Source: Treponema sp.
GTDB lineage: Bacteria; Spirochaetota; Spirochaetia; Treponematales; Treponemataceae
DNA: 64,000 nt
Direction of reading: 5' to 3'
Assembly (NCBI GenBank): GCA_024400915.1
Contig: JAKSLX010000002.1
Span: 205,645 to 269,644 of the forward strand
The translations under genes were made by a program, and so were the position numbers. Position 1 is the first letter of the stretch, and every line of letters begins with the position of its first letter. Positions 16,101 to 24,869 of this stretch are shown one piece after another. The notes under the pieces are model-generated. The model did not search any database, had not been told where the DNA came from, and saw only the letters and a program-made list of their open reading frames with translations.

Positions 16101-19100
16101 TTAATTACCATATGTGTTATGGTATTGATTAAGGTACTGTGCAACAATCTTATTTTTTATAAACTCACGATCTGCACGAGGACTTACGATGTTCAATTCA
16201 TTCATGCCAGTACCAACAAGACTCATTACAGTTTTTTCAAAGAAAGGATCGCTTTTAAGAATTGCTTCCTGATTGTAAACCTGCAAGTCGATTGTATTTT
16301 TAAGAGACATAAGCGTTTTGTAGATAGTTATATCCTTGTCTTCCAGAATCCAGTTCTGTTCACTTGCCTTTGGTGCTGCCGCAGTTCTATGTTTATTTTC
16401 TTCATGAATTCGCTTATGAACACGAACAAATTTTGCATCACCTTTGTACTTTTCAAAAAGATTTTCGGTTTGCTTCTTTAATTTTTCCAAACGTTCAAGA
16501 ATTTCATCAAAATTCTTTTTATCTTCATCAAATTTTGCTTGTGAATACTCCTTAAATTCTGTTTTACTTAGAGCTTTCATGAACAAATCTTTTAAGGTAA
16601 TGAACTCAGGATCTTCCTGGTCAAAATAATCGCTCAGTTTATGAGCAGTTTGTTTTATTTTATCCTTTATGGTTTCACAGTTGGCACTTATAACAAGCTC
16701 TTCTGTTCCTACTTTTGAAAACTTAAATTCAATACCATCAAGAACGTCGGCAATCATTTCTAGAGTTTCTGCTGTAGGATTCTGGATTTCCTTAAAGTTT
16801 ATTAAGTCAATTCGCCTGTTTACTTCTGTCATTAACTGAGGAACACGACTCATATCAATATTCTGTACAAAAGTCAAAACATCTTCATTTGCTATTCGTT
16901 CTTTACCAAATGCTCTTACAACATTAGCAAGATTTCTGATGGTTGTAAGAGATGATCTTATTTCATATAGAGCCTGTTTGTCCTCAATGCAGTTTATTTG
17001 GGTGATGAAATTCTCAACGTTGTCTGTGCTATAATCAAAAAGCTTTTCTTGAGATTCTTCTATCATAGTAATGATTTTCTCTGGCTCTTCAAATATTGCA
17101 GTTAATGTATCAGGAACTTTTTCATCCGGTGTATTCTGTGGATTATTGAATTTGTTTAGTTCTTTCAAATAATTTGCATTTGTCGTAGCAAAGTTTTCTT
17201 TGATATCAGCAAAATCAACAATGTATCCATATTTATGTTTTTTATATGTTCTGTTTACACGTGTAATTGCCTGTAATAACCCATGGTCCTTAAGCTTTCT
17301 ACCTACATAAAGCCGTTTTAAGCGAGGAGCATCAAATCCTGTAAGAAGCATATTGAATACAATTAAAACATCAATGTCGGTTCCATTTCTGAACGATTCA
17401 ATATATTTTTGCTGGATTTCTTTGTCATCACTGTCGTGGAGAATTAATGCAGCTTTCAATACGTTTTTATCATCATCTTCCGAAAGAATCTCAGACTGTA
17501 CTTCCATGAAATGTTCATATAGAGCTTTAGCCTGATCGGAAGAATCACAAATTATCATTCCTCCTATTTTTATTCCATCAGCGTCCAAATGAAGGTTTCT
17601 ATTCTTTTTTAAGTCACGTATGATATAACGGAGAAGTTCTTTTACATATCGAGGATGACTTTTTATATCGATTAGATCATTTGTATTTTGATTCTTGGGT
17701 ATTTCAATTTTTTCAAGTTCTTCGTAAATTTCTTGAAGTTTATTTTTATAAGATGTTTCAATATCTTCACGAATGATTTTTAGTGTGTATCCGTCAAGAA
17801 TAGATTTGTCATAGTAATAAGTATGAATATAATTTCCAAAAATATCTGTCGTTTTTAAGTCTTCCCCAATAAGAGGTGTTCCTGTAAGAGCAATACGAAC
17901 TGCATTTCTATCAGAGTCCAATAAGTTCGCAAGAAAAGAACCCTTTGGGTCATAACTGCGGTGAGCTTCATCAATTATGAAAATTCGCTGTAGATTTGTA
18001 TTGTAATTTGGAAGATCTATTTTTTCTTTCTTCTTTTCATCAAATCTTTGAATATTTATAACAGTAATCTCTTTTTTTCCTGAATTGCCAGAAAGTGAAT
18101 TATGTCTCTGGAAGTCCTCCATTAATTCTGCTCGGGTTTCTGCTGTATGTACATCAAGTCCTCTTATTTTGAATTCTCTAGAGGCCTGTTCTTTTAAGTC
18201 AATACGATCAACTATAAAATAAAACTTAGGAACGATATTCAGCTTTGCATAATAATCGGTCAAAATATTGACCAAGTAGTAGCTGAGTGCTGTTTTGCCA
18301 GATCCCTGAGTATGCCAAATTATCCCTTTTTTTATGCCTTCGTCTAATTTTTTTGTTAAAGCCAAAGCTGCAAATAATTGCTGGTAACGCATTATATGCT
18401 TCTGCAATTCATATGTAGTTGAACCATCTTCAAGTTCAATTTCTGAGCATACATATGCGATACCATATTTAATAATATATAACAGACGATTTGGTTCACA
18501 CATTGAAGTGAGTATCTTATTTGTAGGTGTATTAATTTTTTTATTTGTCTGATATTCAACTGAACTTTTATATACCTGAACATTGAATTCTTCCAAAAGT
18601 AATTTCTCGGTTTCCTCTGAATAAGATTTATATGGGTAAGTTTCAATGAATGGTTCTATCTCATGATGTAAGGGGTTGTCTTCACGGAAACAGTTGAATG
18701 GAGGAGCTTTAGTTGATCCTGTACAATAAAAAGCACCTTGTACAGGAGTAATTCCACCCATATTGTCATATTCCATATTATTTGAAAAAATCATCAATTG
18801 CGTAATGTTATTAAATCTTCTTGCTCTTTTATTTGGAAGACGATAGTCATATTCTCGTTTTCTTTCAGCAACAATTCCTTCCCTGTTATTTGGAATTTTT
18901 ACTTCTATATAAACGAGAGGAAGTCCATTAATGAATAAGGTGATGTCTGGTCTAAATAGTTCTGTATATTTGTTTTCGGATGTAGCATCGTCTTTTACAT
19001 CATAGCATGAAAACTCAGCAGTACAATGAAATGAATTGTTAGATGGATTATCAAAATCAATCAATTTTTCTGCGCTTCCAGAAACAAGTCTTTGATAGAA

Positions 19101-19358
19101 ATTCTTTCCTAAATCATCATTGGAAAGTTCATTTATAATATCCCGAAGTACTTGATCTGCCTTATTTTTATCAGCTTGTGGGTTTAATTTAAGAAATTGT
19201 TTTTTGAAAATACTAGTAATGATATTTGTTCTTGGGTCAAAAAATGAATTTGCCTGGTTTAGGCCAATCCGAGGTATATATGTATATCCAAGTTTTAATA
19301 AATGTAAAATTGCTGGTAGCTGTACACGTGAGTTTTCACAACCGAATTCTTTGGCCAT
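16101..19358 (-). CDS. hsdR: Type I restriction endonuclease subunit HsdR
   Basis: 1085 residues from the ATG at 19358, which has AGGAG upstream; two further codons from a TTG are possible. The N-terminal nuclease shows RPDITLFINGLPLVYIEVK (D138, E152-x-K154). The helicase motor has HTQGSGKT (about 350-356), the DEAH box in FIIDEAHRSYDPKG and a helicase C domain with LLTGFDAPRLKRLYV and QAITRVNR. It translocates DNA and cuts unmethylated targets together with HsdM and HsdS. No frameshift or lost motif is visible, so the system looks functional. Confidence 0.96.
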   Translation of the reverse strand: MAKEFGCENSRVQLPAILHLLKLGYTYIPRIGLNQANSFFDPRTNIITSIFKKQFLKLNPQADKNKADQVLRDIINELSNDDLGKNFYQRLVSGSAEKLIDFDNPSNNSFHCTAEFSCYDVKDDATSENKYTELFRPDITLFINGLPLVYIEVKIPNNREGIVAERKREYDYRLPNKRARRFNNITQLMIFSNNMEYDNMGGITPVQGAFYCTGSTKAPPFNCFREDNPLHHEIEPFIETYPYKSYSEETEKLLLEEFNVQVYKSSVEYQTNKKINTPTNKILTSMCEPNRLLYIIKYGIAYVCSEIELEDGSTTYELQKHIMRYQQLFAALALTKKLDEGIKKGIIWHTQGSGKTALSYYLVNILTDYYAKLNIVPKFYFIVDRIDLKEQASREFKIRGLDVHTAETRAELMEDFQRHNSLSGNSGKKEITVINIQRFDEKKKEKIDLPNYNTNLQRIFIIDEAHRSYDPKGSFLANLLDSDRNAVRIALTGTPLIGEDLKTTDIFGNYIHTYYYDKSILDGYTLKIIREDIETSYKNKLQEIYEELEKIEIPKNQNTNDLIDIKSHPRYVKELLRYIIRDLKKNRNLHLDADGIKIGGMIICDSSDQAKALYEHFMEVQSEILSEDDDKNVLKAALILHDSDDKEIQQKYIESFRNGTDIDVLIVFNMLLTGFDAPRLKRLYVGRKLKDHGLLQAITRVNRTYKKHKYGYIVDFADIKENFATTNANYLKELNKFNNPQNTPDEKVPDTLTAIFEEPEKIITMIEESQEKLFDYSTDNVENFITQINCIEDKQALYEIRSSLTTIRNLANVVRAFGKERIANEDVLTFVQNIDMSRVPQLMTEVNRRIDLINFKEIQNPTAETLEMIADVLDGIEFKFSKVGTEELVISANCETIKDKIKQTAHKLSDYFDQEDPEFITLKDLFMKALSKTEFKEYSQAKFDEDKKNFDEILERLEKLKKQTENLFEKYKGDAKFVRVHKRIHEENKHRTAAAPKASEQNWILEDKDITIYKTLMSLKNTIDLQVYNQEAILKSDPFFEKTVMSLVGTGMNELNIVSPRADREFIKNKIVAQYLNQYHNTYGN

Positions 19359-19389
19359 AATCAAAGCTCTCCTTTTTTAGATTATATCT

Positions 19390-19418
19390 ATAATATCATA
19401 GAATTTATTCATAGTTAA
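19390..19418 (-). promoter_or_regulatory. Candidate promoter of the hsdR operon
   Basis: On the minus strand TTAACT (19418-19413), 17-bp spacer, TATTAT (19395-19390). It lies about 32 bp upstream of the hsdR start. The restriction operon therefore need not depend on the upstream gene. Confidence 0.5.
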
Positions 19419-19447
19419 ATAATTGTGATGACATATATTTTTAATTG

Positions 19448-19490
19448 TATTCCAAGTGGTGTATCAAATACCAATACACCACTTGGAATA
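19448..19490 (-). terminator. 17-bp perfect hairpin after the pseudo-methyltransferase gene
   Basis: TATTCCAAGTGGTGTAT (19448-19464) pairs without mismatch with ATACACCACTTGGAATA (19474-19490); loop 9 nt. It starts 3 bp beyond the stop at 19493. The tail on the minus strand is CAATTAAAAATATATG, poor in U, so it could also be a protein-binding site ahead of hsdR. Confidence 0.6.
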
Positions 19491-19492
19491 TT

Positions 19493-21268
19493 CTAAAGTT
19501 GAATCAAAGACTTGAAAGTATCATTTAACTCTCTGATTTGCATTCTTCTTGCTTCGTACATCACTTTCGCTGTATTTATTCCTTCAAGTGCTTCTTCCAT
19601 TTCATAAGCAATACTGTTTTGAATATCCATTTCTGGAACAGGTATGTCTATGTTTTTTACGTCATCGTTTGATAATGTTGGAATGTTCAATCCTGCGGCA
19701 TTATTCTTAAGCAGATCTCTACCACGGTCACTATTTAAGAAATATAATAGATAAAATGGATTAATAAGTTTTTTATTTACTTTGAGAATGAATAGATTGT
19801 TTGTAACAAGATATTTTTCTCCGTCATTGCATTCTGAAATACCTACTTTAAATGTTGGTCCCATTTTAGAAAGAATGATCACACCACGTTCCGAAACACA
19901 AAACTTTTCATGTTTCATATCAATGTTTGAAATCTTTTTTGCCGTATCTTTAAATAAACAATCTTCTATATCTGAATTTGACAATATTCGATATTTACTA
20001 TTTTCAGTTGTGCTATTCTGTTTTTGCAATTCAGAATTTGTGATTTGTACACCTCTCGTTAATGATTCCAATAAATCACCAAGTTTCATAGTTGGACATT
20101 TGTAGGTAGGTTTATATATATACTTTGTAATATTGAAAGAAAACTTATTGTCAAAATTTGTTATTTCTTTACCTTTTTTCTCTGCTTCTTCTACAAAGGA
20201 AAATATTTTTTCATAATCGCTTTCTTCAATATTTTTCATGTCAAAATTTTTAGGAACAAAACTTCTTAGATCAACAAGATTTATATTACCATTATTTTTT
20301 CCAATAACATAAAGAACACAATTTATAGCTGAATATGGAAGGAAAATTTTTTCTGGCAATGTATAGATTGCTTTTATTAAATTATTTTCTACCAAGAATT
20401 GTCTCATTTTTAATGATCCAGTATCATTTCCAAATGCTGAACTTTCAGGTAATACAACACCTAATATTCCATTTTCACTAAGTGCATCAATTAACGGAAT
20501 TATTGTTAACCAATCTGTATCAGAATACAAAGAAAGGGAATAATTTGGATAATTATTATCAAGTTTTGCTATGATACTTTGAGGAATACTTTCCTTAAAT
20601 GTAGGAACTGATAGTATACAATTATATACTTCATCTATTGGTTCCAGTGAGTTTAACCTCTCAATTAAATTTATATTTCTATTGTTTGCAATATTCTTCA
20701 TATCTTCAAAGAATATAAATGCATTGTCCTGAGCTCTTGTAAACTCAATTTTTCTACATGCTTTTTGCAGTTCAGGTATAAAATTGATTCCTGGAATACT
20801 TGCATCAAGTATTTTAGTATTAGCGGTATTATCAATAAATTTTTTAATTATAGAAGATACTAAAACTTCAATGAAATTATTTGTCAGATTTCCTGTTTTT
20901 TCTTTTCTTGAGCAATATTCAAAAAGATTATCTAAAATAATCTTCAAGGATTGTTCGTCACCTGTTGAATCTTTGATTATGGAATTTAAGCAATCTTCTA
21001 CTAGAAAATTATTCATTTTAATTTTTGAATAAATAAAATCTGCTAATGGTTGATTGTTTTTGTCAGGTCTAATTGTATTACACCAATCATTTATTAAATC
21101 TGCTGTAAACGCCTGGATTGATCCATAATTCCCAATAACTGCTTTTAAGTATTTTATAAAAGCAATGCACATAAAATCGTCATACTTGCAAGAAATTCCA
21201 AATTTGCTCGCAACCAAAGAAACACTTTCTACAAATGAAGAAGTGCATAAACTTGATGTCTTTTTCAT
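19493..21268 (-). CDS. HsdM-like pseudo-methyltransferase fused to an HsdS-type target-recognition domain
   Basis: 591 residues from the ATG at 21268 (AGGAG 7 bases upstream). Residues 100-340 follow the N6-methyltransferase fold (TGNLTNNFIEVL, GILGVVLPESSAFG, LIKAIYTLPEKIFLPYSAINCVLYVI). The SAM motif is degenerate (ILDASIPGIN, 153-162; compare YDPSAGTG in the neighbouring HsdM) and the catalytic NPPF is replaced by VPTF (221-224), so methylation is unlikely. Residues 394-585 form one type I specificity half: a TRD opening TMKLGDLLESLTRG and a helical end MDIQNSIAYEMEEALEGINTA. The gene is strongly AT-rich. It lies just upstream of hsdR with its own promoter region. It may bind DNA and modify or sense restriction; that role is inferred. 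Confidence 0.8.
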   Translation of the reverse strand: MKKTSSLCTSSFVESVSLVASKFGISCKYDDFMCIAFIKYLKAVIGNYGSIQAFTADLINDWCNTIRPDKNNQPLADFIYSKIKMNNFLVEDCLNSIIKDSTGDEQSLKIILDNLFEYCSRKEKTGNLTNNFIEVLVSSIIKKFIDNTANTKILDASIPGINFIPELQKACRKIEFTRAQDNAFIFFEDMKNIANNRNINLIERLNSLEPIDEVYNCILSVPTFKESIPQSIIAKLDNNYPNYSLSLYSDTDWLTIIPLIDALSENGILGVVLPESSAFGNDTGSLKMRQFLVENNLIKAIYTLPEKIFLPYSAINCVLYVIGKNNGNINLVDLRSFVPKNFDMKNIEESDYEKIFSFVEEAEKKGKEITNFDNKFSFNITKYIYKPTYKCPTMKLGDLLESLTRGVQITNSELQKQNSTTENSKYRILSNSDIEDCLFKDTAKKISNIDMKHEKFCVSERGVIILSKMGPTFKVGISECNDGEKYLVTNNLFILKVNKKLINPFYLLYFLNSDRGRDLLKNNAAGLNIPTLSNDDVKNIDIPVPEMDIQNSIAYEMEEALEGINTAKVMYEARRMQIRELNDTFKSLIQL

Positions 21269-21337
21269 TGAAAATCTCCTATTAAATATAGAATAATACA
21301 AAAGTATTTTAAAAGCAATAGATAAAAAGTAAAAAAA

Positions 21338-21405
21338 AGATAAGCATATATCTTGACATTAGAGAAAAATGAAGTATACTTCTAATTGTTGGTAAATGCT
21401 TATCT
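21338..21405. promoter_or_regulatory. Inverted repeat flanking the early promoter
   Basis: AGATAAGCAT (21338-21347) and ATGCTTATCT (21396-21405) are a perfect 10-bp inverted repeat. One half lies just upstream of the -35 box, the other 15-25 bp after the -10 box. This is a typical place for a repressor with two half-sites or DNA looping. It also lies between two divergent genes, so both could be controlled. Confidence 0.6.
21353..21380 (+). promoter_or_regulatory. Strong early promoter
   Basis: TTGACA (21353-21358), 16-bp spacer, TATACT (21375-21380). This is the closest match to a sigma-70 consensus promoter in the window. It drives the plus-strand operon starting at 21426. Confidence 0.85.
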
Positions 21406-21425
21406 AAATAAACAAGGAGGCCAAT

Positions 21426-21713
21426 ATGGCAAGAACAAGACAGTTCAAAGGAATGCAGTATTTGGAACCGGTAGCAATGGTTCCGGCTGTATATGAAGTA
21501 TGTGTTTGTGGAAAGAACATGTATTCGATAAAGCAGGCTCAGACCTTAGTTAATAGCCTTCTTTATGCCAGATGGAATAAAAACACAGGAAAGATGCGGA
21601 TGTACAAGTGTAAGGAATGCGGCTGCTGGCATTTAACAAGCAGAGAAAGTTTTGACCATGGTTATGACCAGAACTTTGCAAGAGTTTCAAAGCGCCATTT
21701 GAAGGCAATCTAA
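21426..21713 (+). CDS. Small zinc-ribbon-like protein (WHLT type)
   Basis: 95 residues, AAGGAGG five bases before the ATG. It has VCVCGKNMYS with cysteines at 27 and 29-like spacing, then YKCKECGCWHLTS, which together can bind zinc. Small proteins with a C-x-x-G-K...Y-x-C-x-x-C-x-x-W-H-L-T pattern are common in phages and elements; their role is unknown. First gene of the early operon. Confidence 0.75.
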   Translation: MARTRQFKGMQYLEPVAMVPAVYEVCVCGKNMYSIKQAQTLVNSLLYARWNKNTGKMRMYKCKECGCWHLTSRESFDHGYDQNFARVSKRHLKAI

Positions 21714-21737
21714 TTAAGGGAATGTAGAGGAGTACCT

Positions 21738-22151
21738 ATGGAAAACAAGAAATTTGAAAAGGAATCTGTTGATCAGATTATGAACAAAGGATTTGAAAGT
21801 GCCGGTATGGAAGGATTTGATGGCTCTTATTCACTTTCATCTGTTCAAAAAGGTGTAAGTCTGCTTGAAAAACTCAAGTCGGGTCTTATCGACAAAAAAT
21901 TAGCTGTTATGACTGAATTTTGCGAAGCATTCAGTATCTGGTATGGAAATTACATAACTTCTCTGTTTAAGGCGGAATGGATGGAGGACTTCCGCGGAGA
22001 GGCAATAATCTGGCTGTTTAACAATTGGGTTATAGATCCATTTGAAGAAGTTTTTGACTATGTTTATGGTCCTAGTCATAAACATCTTCTTTTGGAACGC
22101 CTGGACCCAGCAAACTACAAAAATCATGGTCTTAGACCAAGAAATAACTAA
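21738..22151 (+). CDS. Hypothetical early protein, paralogue of the next gene
   Basis: 137 residues with GAGGAG before the ATG. No familiar domain. The central segment SIWYGNYITSLFKAEWMEDF aligns with CIYLGNYLRSLYKLEWKETS of the following gene, and both are acidic and of similar length, so the two are likely a diverged duplication. Second gene of the early operon. Confidence 0.7.
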   Translation: MENKKFEKESVDQIMNKGFESAGMEGFDGSYSLSSVQKGVSLLEKLKSGLIDKKLAVMTEFCEAFSIWYGNYITSLFKAEWMEDFRGEAIIWLFNNWVIDPFEEVFDYVYGPSHKHLLLERLDPANYKNHGLRPRNN

Positions 22152-22165
22152 GGAGAAAATTGCTT

Positions 22166-22603
22166 ATGATGTGCTATGAGGACATTTCACCTGCTATTAC
22201 AGATGAAGAAAGAGTTAAGGAAATTACTTTGGACGGACTTCAGAAATGTGGATTTAATATTTCTGATGTTAATTATGATTTGGATACTGTAAAAAGAATC
22301 CAGAAATCTATCATCTATTTTAAGATGCTTTATCTTTACGGTGTGGATATGGAATTGGAGGATTGCTATTTTTCTGATGGATTCTGTATTTATCTTGGAA
22401 ATTATCTTCGCTCTCTTTACAAGTTGGAATGGAAAGAAACTTCAGAAGATATGTTCATTCTCATTGGAGAAGGAGGAGTTTCTATTGATATTCATGCCAT
22501 GGTTTTCAGATATCTTGATGACGGAAATATCGAATCTGATATCAATGTTGTTGAACTGTTTTCTGAAAACTATGCAGCCGTACATGGACTAAAGAAGAGA
22601 TAA
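22166..22603 (+). CDS. Hypothetical early protein, paralogue of the previous gene
   Basis: 145 residues from the ATG at 22166 (AAGGAG ten bases upstream); a TTG at 22160 could also serve. Very acidic. Shares the G-N-Y-x-x-S-L-[FY]-K-x-E-W core with the preceding protein. Its stop is followed by a short GC stem (TCCCGGAATTTTATCCGGGA, 22624-22643) that lacks a U-tract. Function unknown. Confidence 0.7.
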   Translation: MMCYEDISPAITDEERVKEITLDGLQKCGFNISDVNYDLDTVKRIQKSIIYFKMLYLYGVDMELEDCYFSDGFCIYLGNYLRSLYKLEWKETSEDMFILIGEGGVSIDIHAMVFRYLDDGNIESDINVVELFSENYAAVHGLKKR

Positions 22604-22676
22604 ACATAAAAAAAAATAAAATGTCCCGGAATTTTATCCGGGATGAAAACTATATTTTAGCAAGGAGAATTTGCCT

Positions 22677-24062
22677 ATGAAAAAAATTAGAGTGTCTGCA
22701 AAGGACAACAACACTCTGGTACTCAATGAAGATGGAATGGTTGGTGATGTAATCGATCTTAGAGAGATTTCTGTAGACACATCAGCAATTGAAGAACAGG
22801 TGTCTGCTGAAAAGGACAGAATTTACAGAGAAAAACTTGCTGATCAGCAGAAGAACTTTGAGACACAACTTGATTCAGTCAGAAAAGAGGCTGCTTCAAG
22901 TGAAAAAGAAAAACTCAAGGAACAGGAACTTTCTTTTTCAAAGAAAATCAGTGATTTGGAATCAAGACTTGAAAAAGCCAAGTCAGACAAAGAAATTGCT
23001 GTAAACGAAATCATTTCCAAAGGAAAGCAGGAAATGAATGAACTTGAAACAAAACTCAGCAATGCAGAAGCAGAGAAAAAGCTTGCTGTGAACGAAGCTA
23101 TTTCAAAGGGTAAGGAAGAACTTGCAAGAACTCGTTCGGAAATGGAAAAAAATCTTAATTCAAAAGATTTGGAAATCCAGAAACTCACTAATGCCTTAGA
23201 GTCTGATAAGACCCAGGCAGAACTTGCAGAAAAGAATCTTAAGGACATATATGAACTTAAGCTTAAGGAAAAGGATGAACAGATAAATCATTACAAAGAT
23301 TTCAAAACTAGGATGTCCACAAAAATGGTTGGTGAATCTTTGGAACAGCATTGTGAAATTCTATATAACCAGAATGTTCGTCCTTATAAACCTGATTCTT
23401 ATTTTGAAAAAGACAATGATGCAAGTTCAGGCTCAAAAGGAGACTACATCTTCAGAGATTCCGTTGATGGCCAGGAAACTGTTTCAATCATGTTCGAAAT
23501 GAAGAATGAAATGGACACTACAAAAACAAAGCATAAAAACGAACACTTTTTCAAAGAATTGGATAAAGATCGTAATGAAAAGGGCTGTGAATATGCTGTC
23601 CTTGTAAGTATGCTCGAAAGTGACAATGAATATTACAACAATGGTATTGTGGATGTTTCCTACAGATACCCTAAGATGTATGTCATTCGTCCGCAGTTCT
23701 TTCTTCCGCTCATTTCTTTGTTAACTAATGCATCCCAGAATGCTCTTGCTTATAAAAAAGAGTTGGAACTTGTTAAGAACCAGAATATTGATATCACTAA
23801 TTTTGAGCATGAACTTTCCTCTTTCAAAGAAAAGTTTTCTAAAAATTACATTGCAGCTGGAAAAAAGTTTCACGATGCAATAAAAGGTATCGATTCAACT
23901 ATTGATGAACTCAATGCGATAAAAAAAGCTTTGCTAGATAGCGAAAATAATTTACGGCTTGCAAACAACAAGGCAGAGGAGTTAACAATCAAAAAGTTGA
24001 CTAAAAACAACCCGACAATGACTGCCAAGTTTGCAGAACTTGAAGAAAAAAAGAGCAGTTAA
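22677..24062 (+). CDS. DUF2130 protein: coiled coil plus PD-(D/E)xK-like core
   Basis: 461 residues from the ATG at 22677 (AAGGAG nine bases upstream). Residues 30-215 form a long coiled coil. The DUF2130 core (220-360) reads MVGESLEQHCE, SKGDYIFRD and IMFEMKNE, then HFFKELDKDRNEKGCEYAVLVSMLE and YPKMYVIRPQFFLPLI. G-D...E-M-K fits a restriction-nuclease-like fold. A second coiled coil ends the protein. The family is widespread and often in mobile elements; its function is not known. It resembles RmuC-type coiled-coil nucleases in layout. Last gene of the early operon. Confidence 0.85.
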   Translation: MKKIRVSAKDNNTLVLNEDGMVGDVIDLREISVDTSAIEEQVSAEKDRIYREKLADQQKNFETQLDSVRKEAASSEKEKLKEQELSFSKKISDLESRLEKAKSDKEIAVNEIISKGKQEMNELETKLSNAEAEKKLAVNEAISKGKEELARTRSEMEKNLNSKDLEIQKLTNALESDKTQAELAEKNLKDIYELKLKEKDEQINHYKDFKTRMSTKMVGESLEQHCEILYNQNVRPYKPDSYFEKDNDASSGSKGDYIFRDSVDGQETVSIMFEMKNEMDTTKTKHKNEHFFKELDKDRNEKGCEYAVLVSMLESDNEYYNNGIVDVSYRYPKMYVIRPQFFLPLISLLTNASQNALAYKKELELVKNQNIDITNFEHELSSFKEKFSKNYIAAGKKFHDAIKGIDSTIDELNAIKKALLDSENNLRLANNKAEELTIKKLTKNNPTMTAKFAELEEKKSS

Positions 24063-24076
24063 AACTTAATGCTGGT

Positions 24077-24110
24077 GGGCTGTCCTGATTAAATGGGCAG
24101 TCCATTTTTT
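24077..24110 (+). terminator. Terminator of the early operon
   Basis: A 9-bp stem GGGCTGTCC / GGGCAGTCC (with G-U pairs) and a loop near TGATTAAAT is followed by ATTTTTTATTTT. It begins 15 bp after the stop of the DUF2130 gene. Confidence 0.65.
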
Positions 24111-24111
24111 A

Positions 24112-24144
24112 TTTTATAAAAGTATTACTTTTATAAAAAGTATT
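24112..24144. promoter_or_regulatory. Near-direct repeats upstream of the XRE regulator
   Basis: TTTTATAAAAGTATT (24112-24126) and TTTTATAAAAAGTATT (24129-24144) follow each other 17 bp apart, 42-74 bp before the regulator ATG. They may be an autoregulatory operator. Confidence 0.4.
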
Positions 24145-24185
24145 GCTAAATTCTGCAAAAATAGGCTTTCCATAAAAATGATAGC

Positions 24186-24515
24186 ATGGAAAAATCTAGA
24201 TCAATGGAATACCTTTCACTAAACCTAAAGGCTTATCGATTGGCTGCAAAATTGACGCAGGAAGAACTTGCAGAAAAAGTGGGGGTATCGGCGCAGGCCA
24301 TCATAAACCTGGAAAACCAGCTTAACTGGATAAAATCAGATACACTAGACAAAATAGCTGACTTTTTTAATGTTGAACCTGCATGTCTTCTCAAAGCTCC
24401 TTCTTCAGTGGTAGGTGAACTTGATGAAAAGACAAAGCTGGATGCCCTAAATTCTCTGTCAGTTGATTACCTTTATTATTTGGAAAAGCGCCTTTCCCAT
24501 AGTTTCAAAAAATAA
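24186..24515 (+). CDS. XRE-family transcriptional regulator
   Basis: 109 residues. A helix-turn-helix of the Cro/C1 type fills residues 12-65: LNLKAYRLAAKLTQEELAEKVGVS, then QAIINLENQ and TLDKIADFFNVEP. The C-terminal third is a short helix pair (LNSLSVDYLYYLEKRL). No ribosome binding site is seen before the ATG, so the mRNA may be leaderless. It is the best candidate in the element for a lysogeny-type repressor acting on the early promoter at 21353; this is inferred from type and place. Confidence 0.85.
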   Translation: MEKSRSMEYLSLNLKAYRLAAKLTQEELAEKVGVSAQAIINLENQLNWIKSDTLDKIADFFNVEPACLLKAPSSVVGELDEKTKLDALNSLSVDYLYYLEKRLSHSFKK

Positions 24516-24626
24516 TCCAAAATAAGTTTTTTCAAATATCTTGCAAATCTAGGTGTATTATTGTTCAATAAATCCTTGAAATAACCTTAATCTTGGGAGG
24601 TATTTATTATAAATCAAGAGTTATCC

Positions 24627-24869
24627 ATGTCATGTAAGCCACAAAGAAACAAGATGAGCCGTGGCAGTGTAGAAACCATGAAATATGTTGATAAGCAGAT
24701 TACTACACCTTATCTCCGCATTATCCGCTCAGAACTGGAAGAACTATATACCGAAATCATAAAAACCGTTGACCTCGATGACTTTTCAAAGAACAGGCTG
24801 CAGGATGCTCTCCTGTATACAGACTTCACAAATGAAATCCGGGAAGCAATCAAAACTGCAATGTTTTAA
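24627..24869 (+). CDS. Small hypothetical protein convergent with the primase
   Basis: 80 residues from the ATG at 24627. A good GGGAGG site (24595-24600) lies too far upstream for this ATG but ideally placed for in-frame ATT/ATA codons at 24606/24609, which would add seven residues. The protein is helical (LRIIRSELEELYTEIIKTVDLDDF) and has no known domain. Its stop overlaps the convergent primase stop by 4 bp. Confidence 0.55.
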   Translation: MSCKPQRNKMSRGSVETMKYVDKQITTPYLRIIRSELEELYTEIIKTVDLDDFSKNRLQDALLYTDFTNEIREAIKTAMF

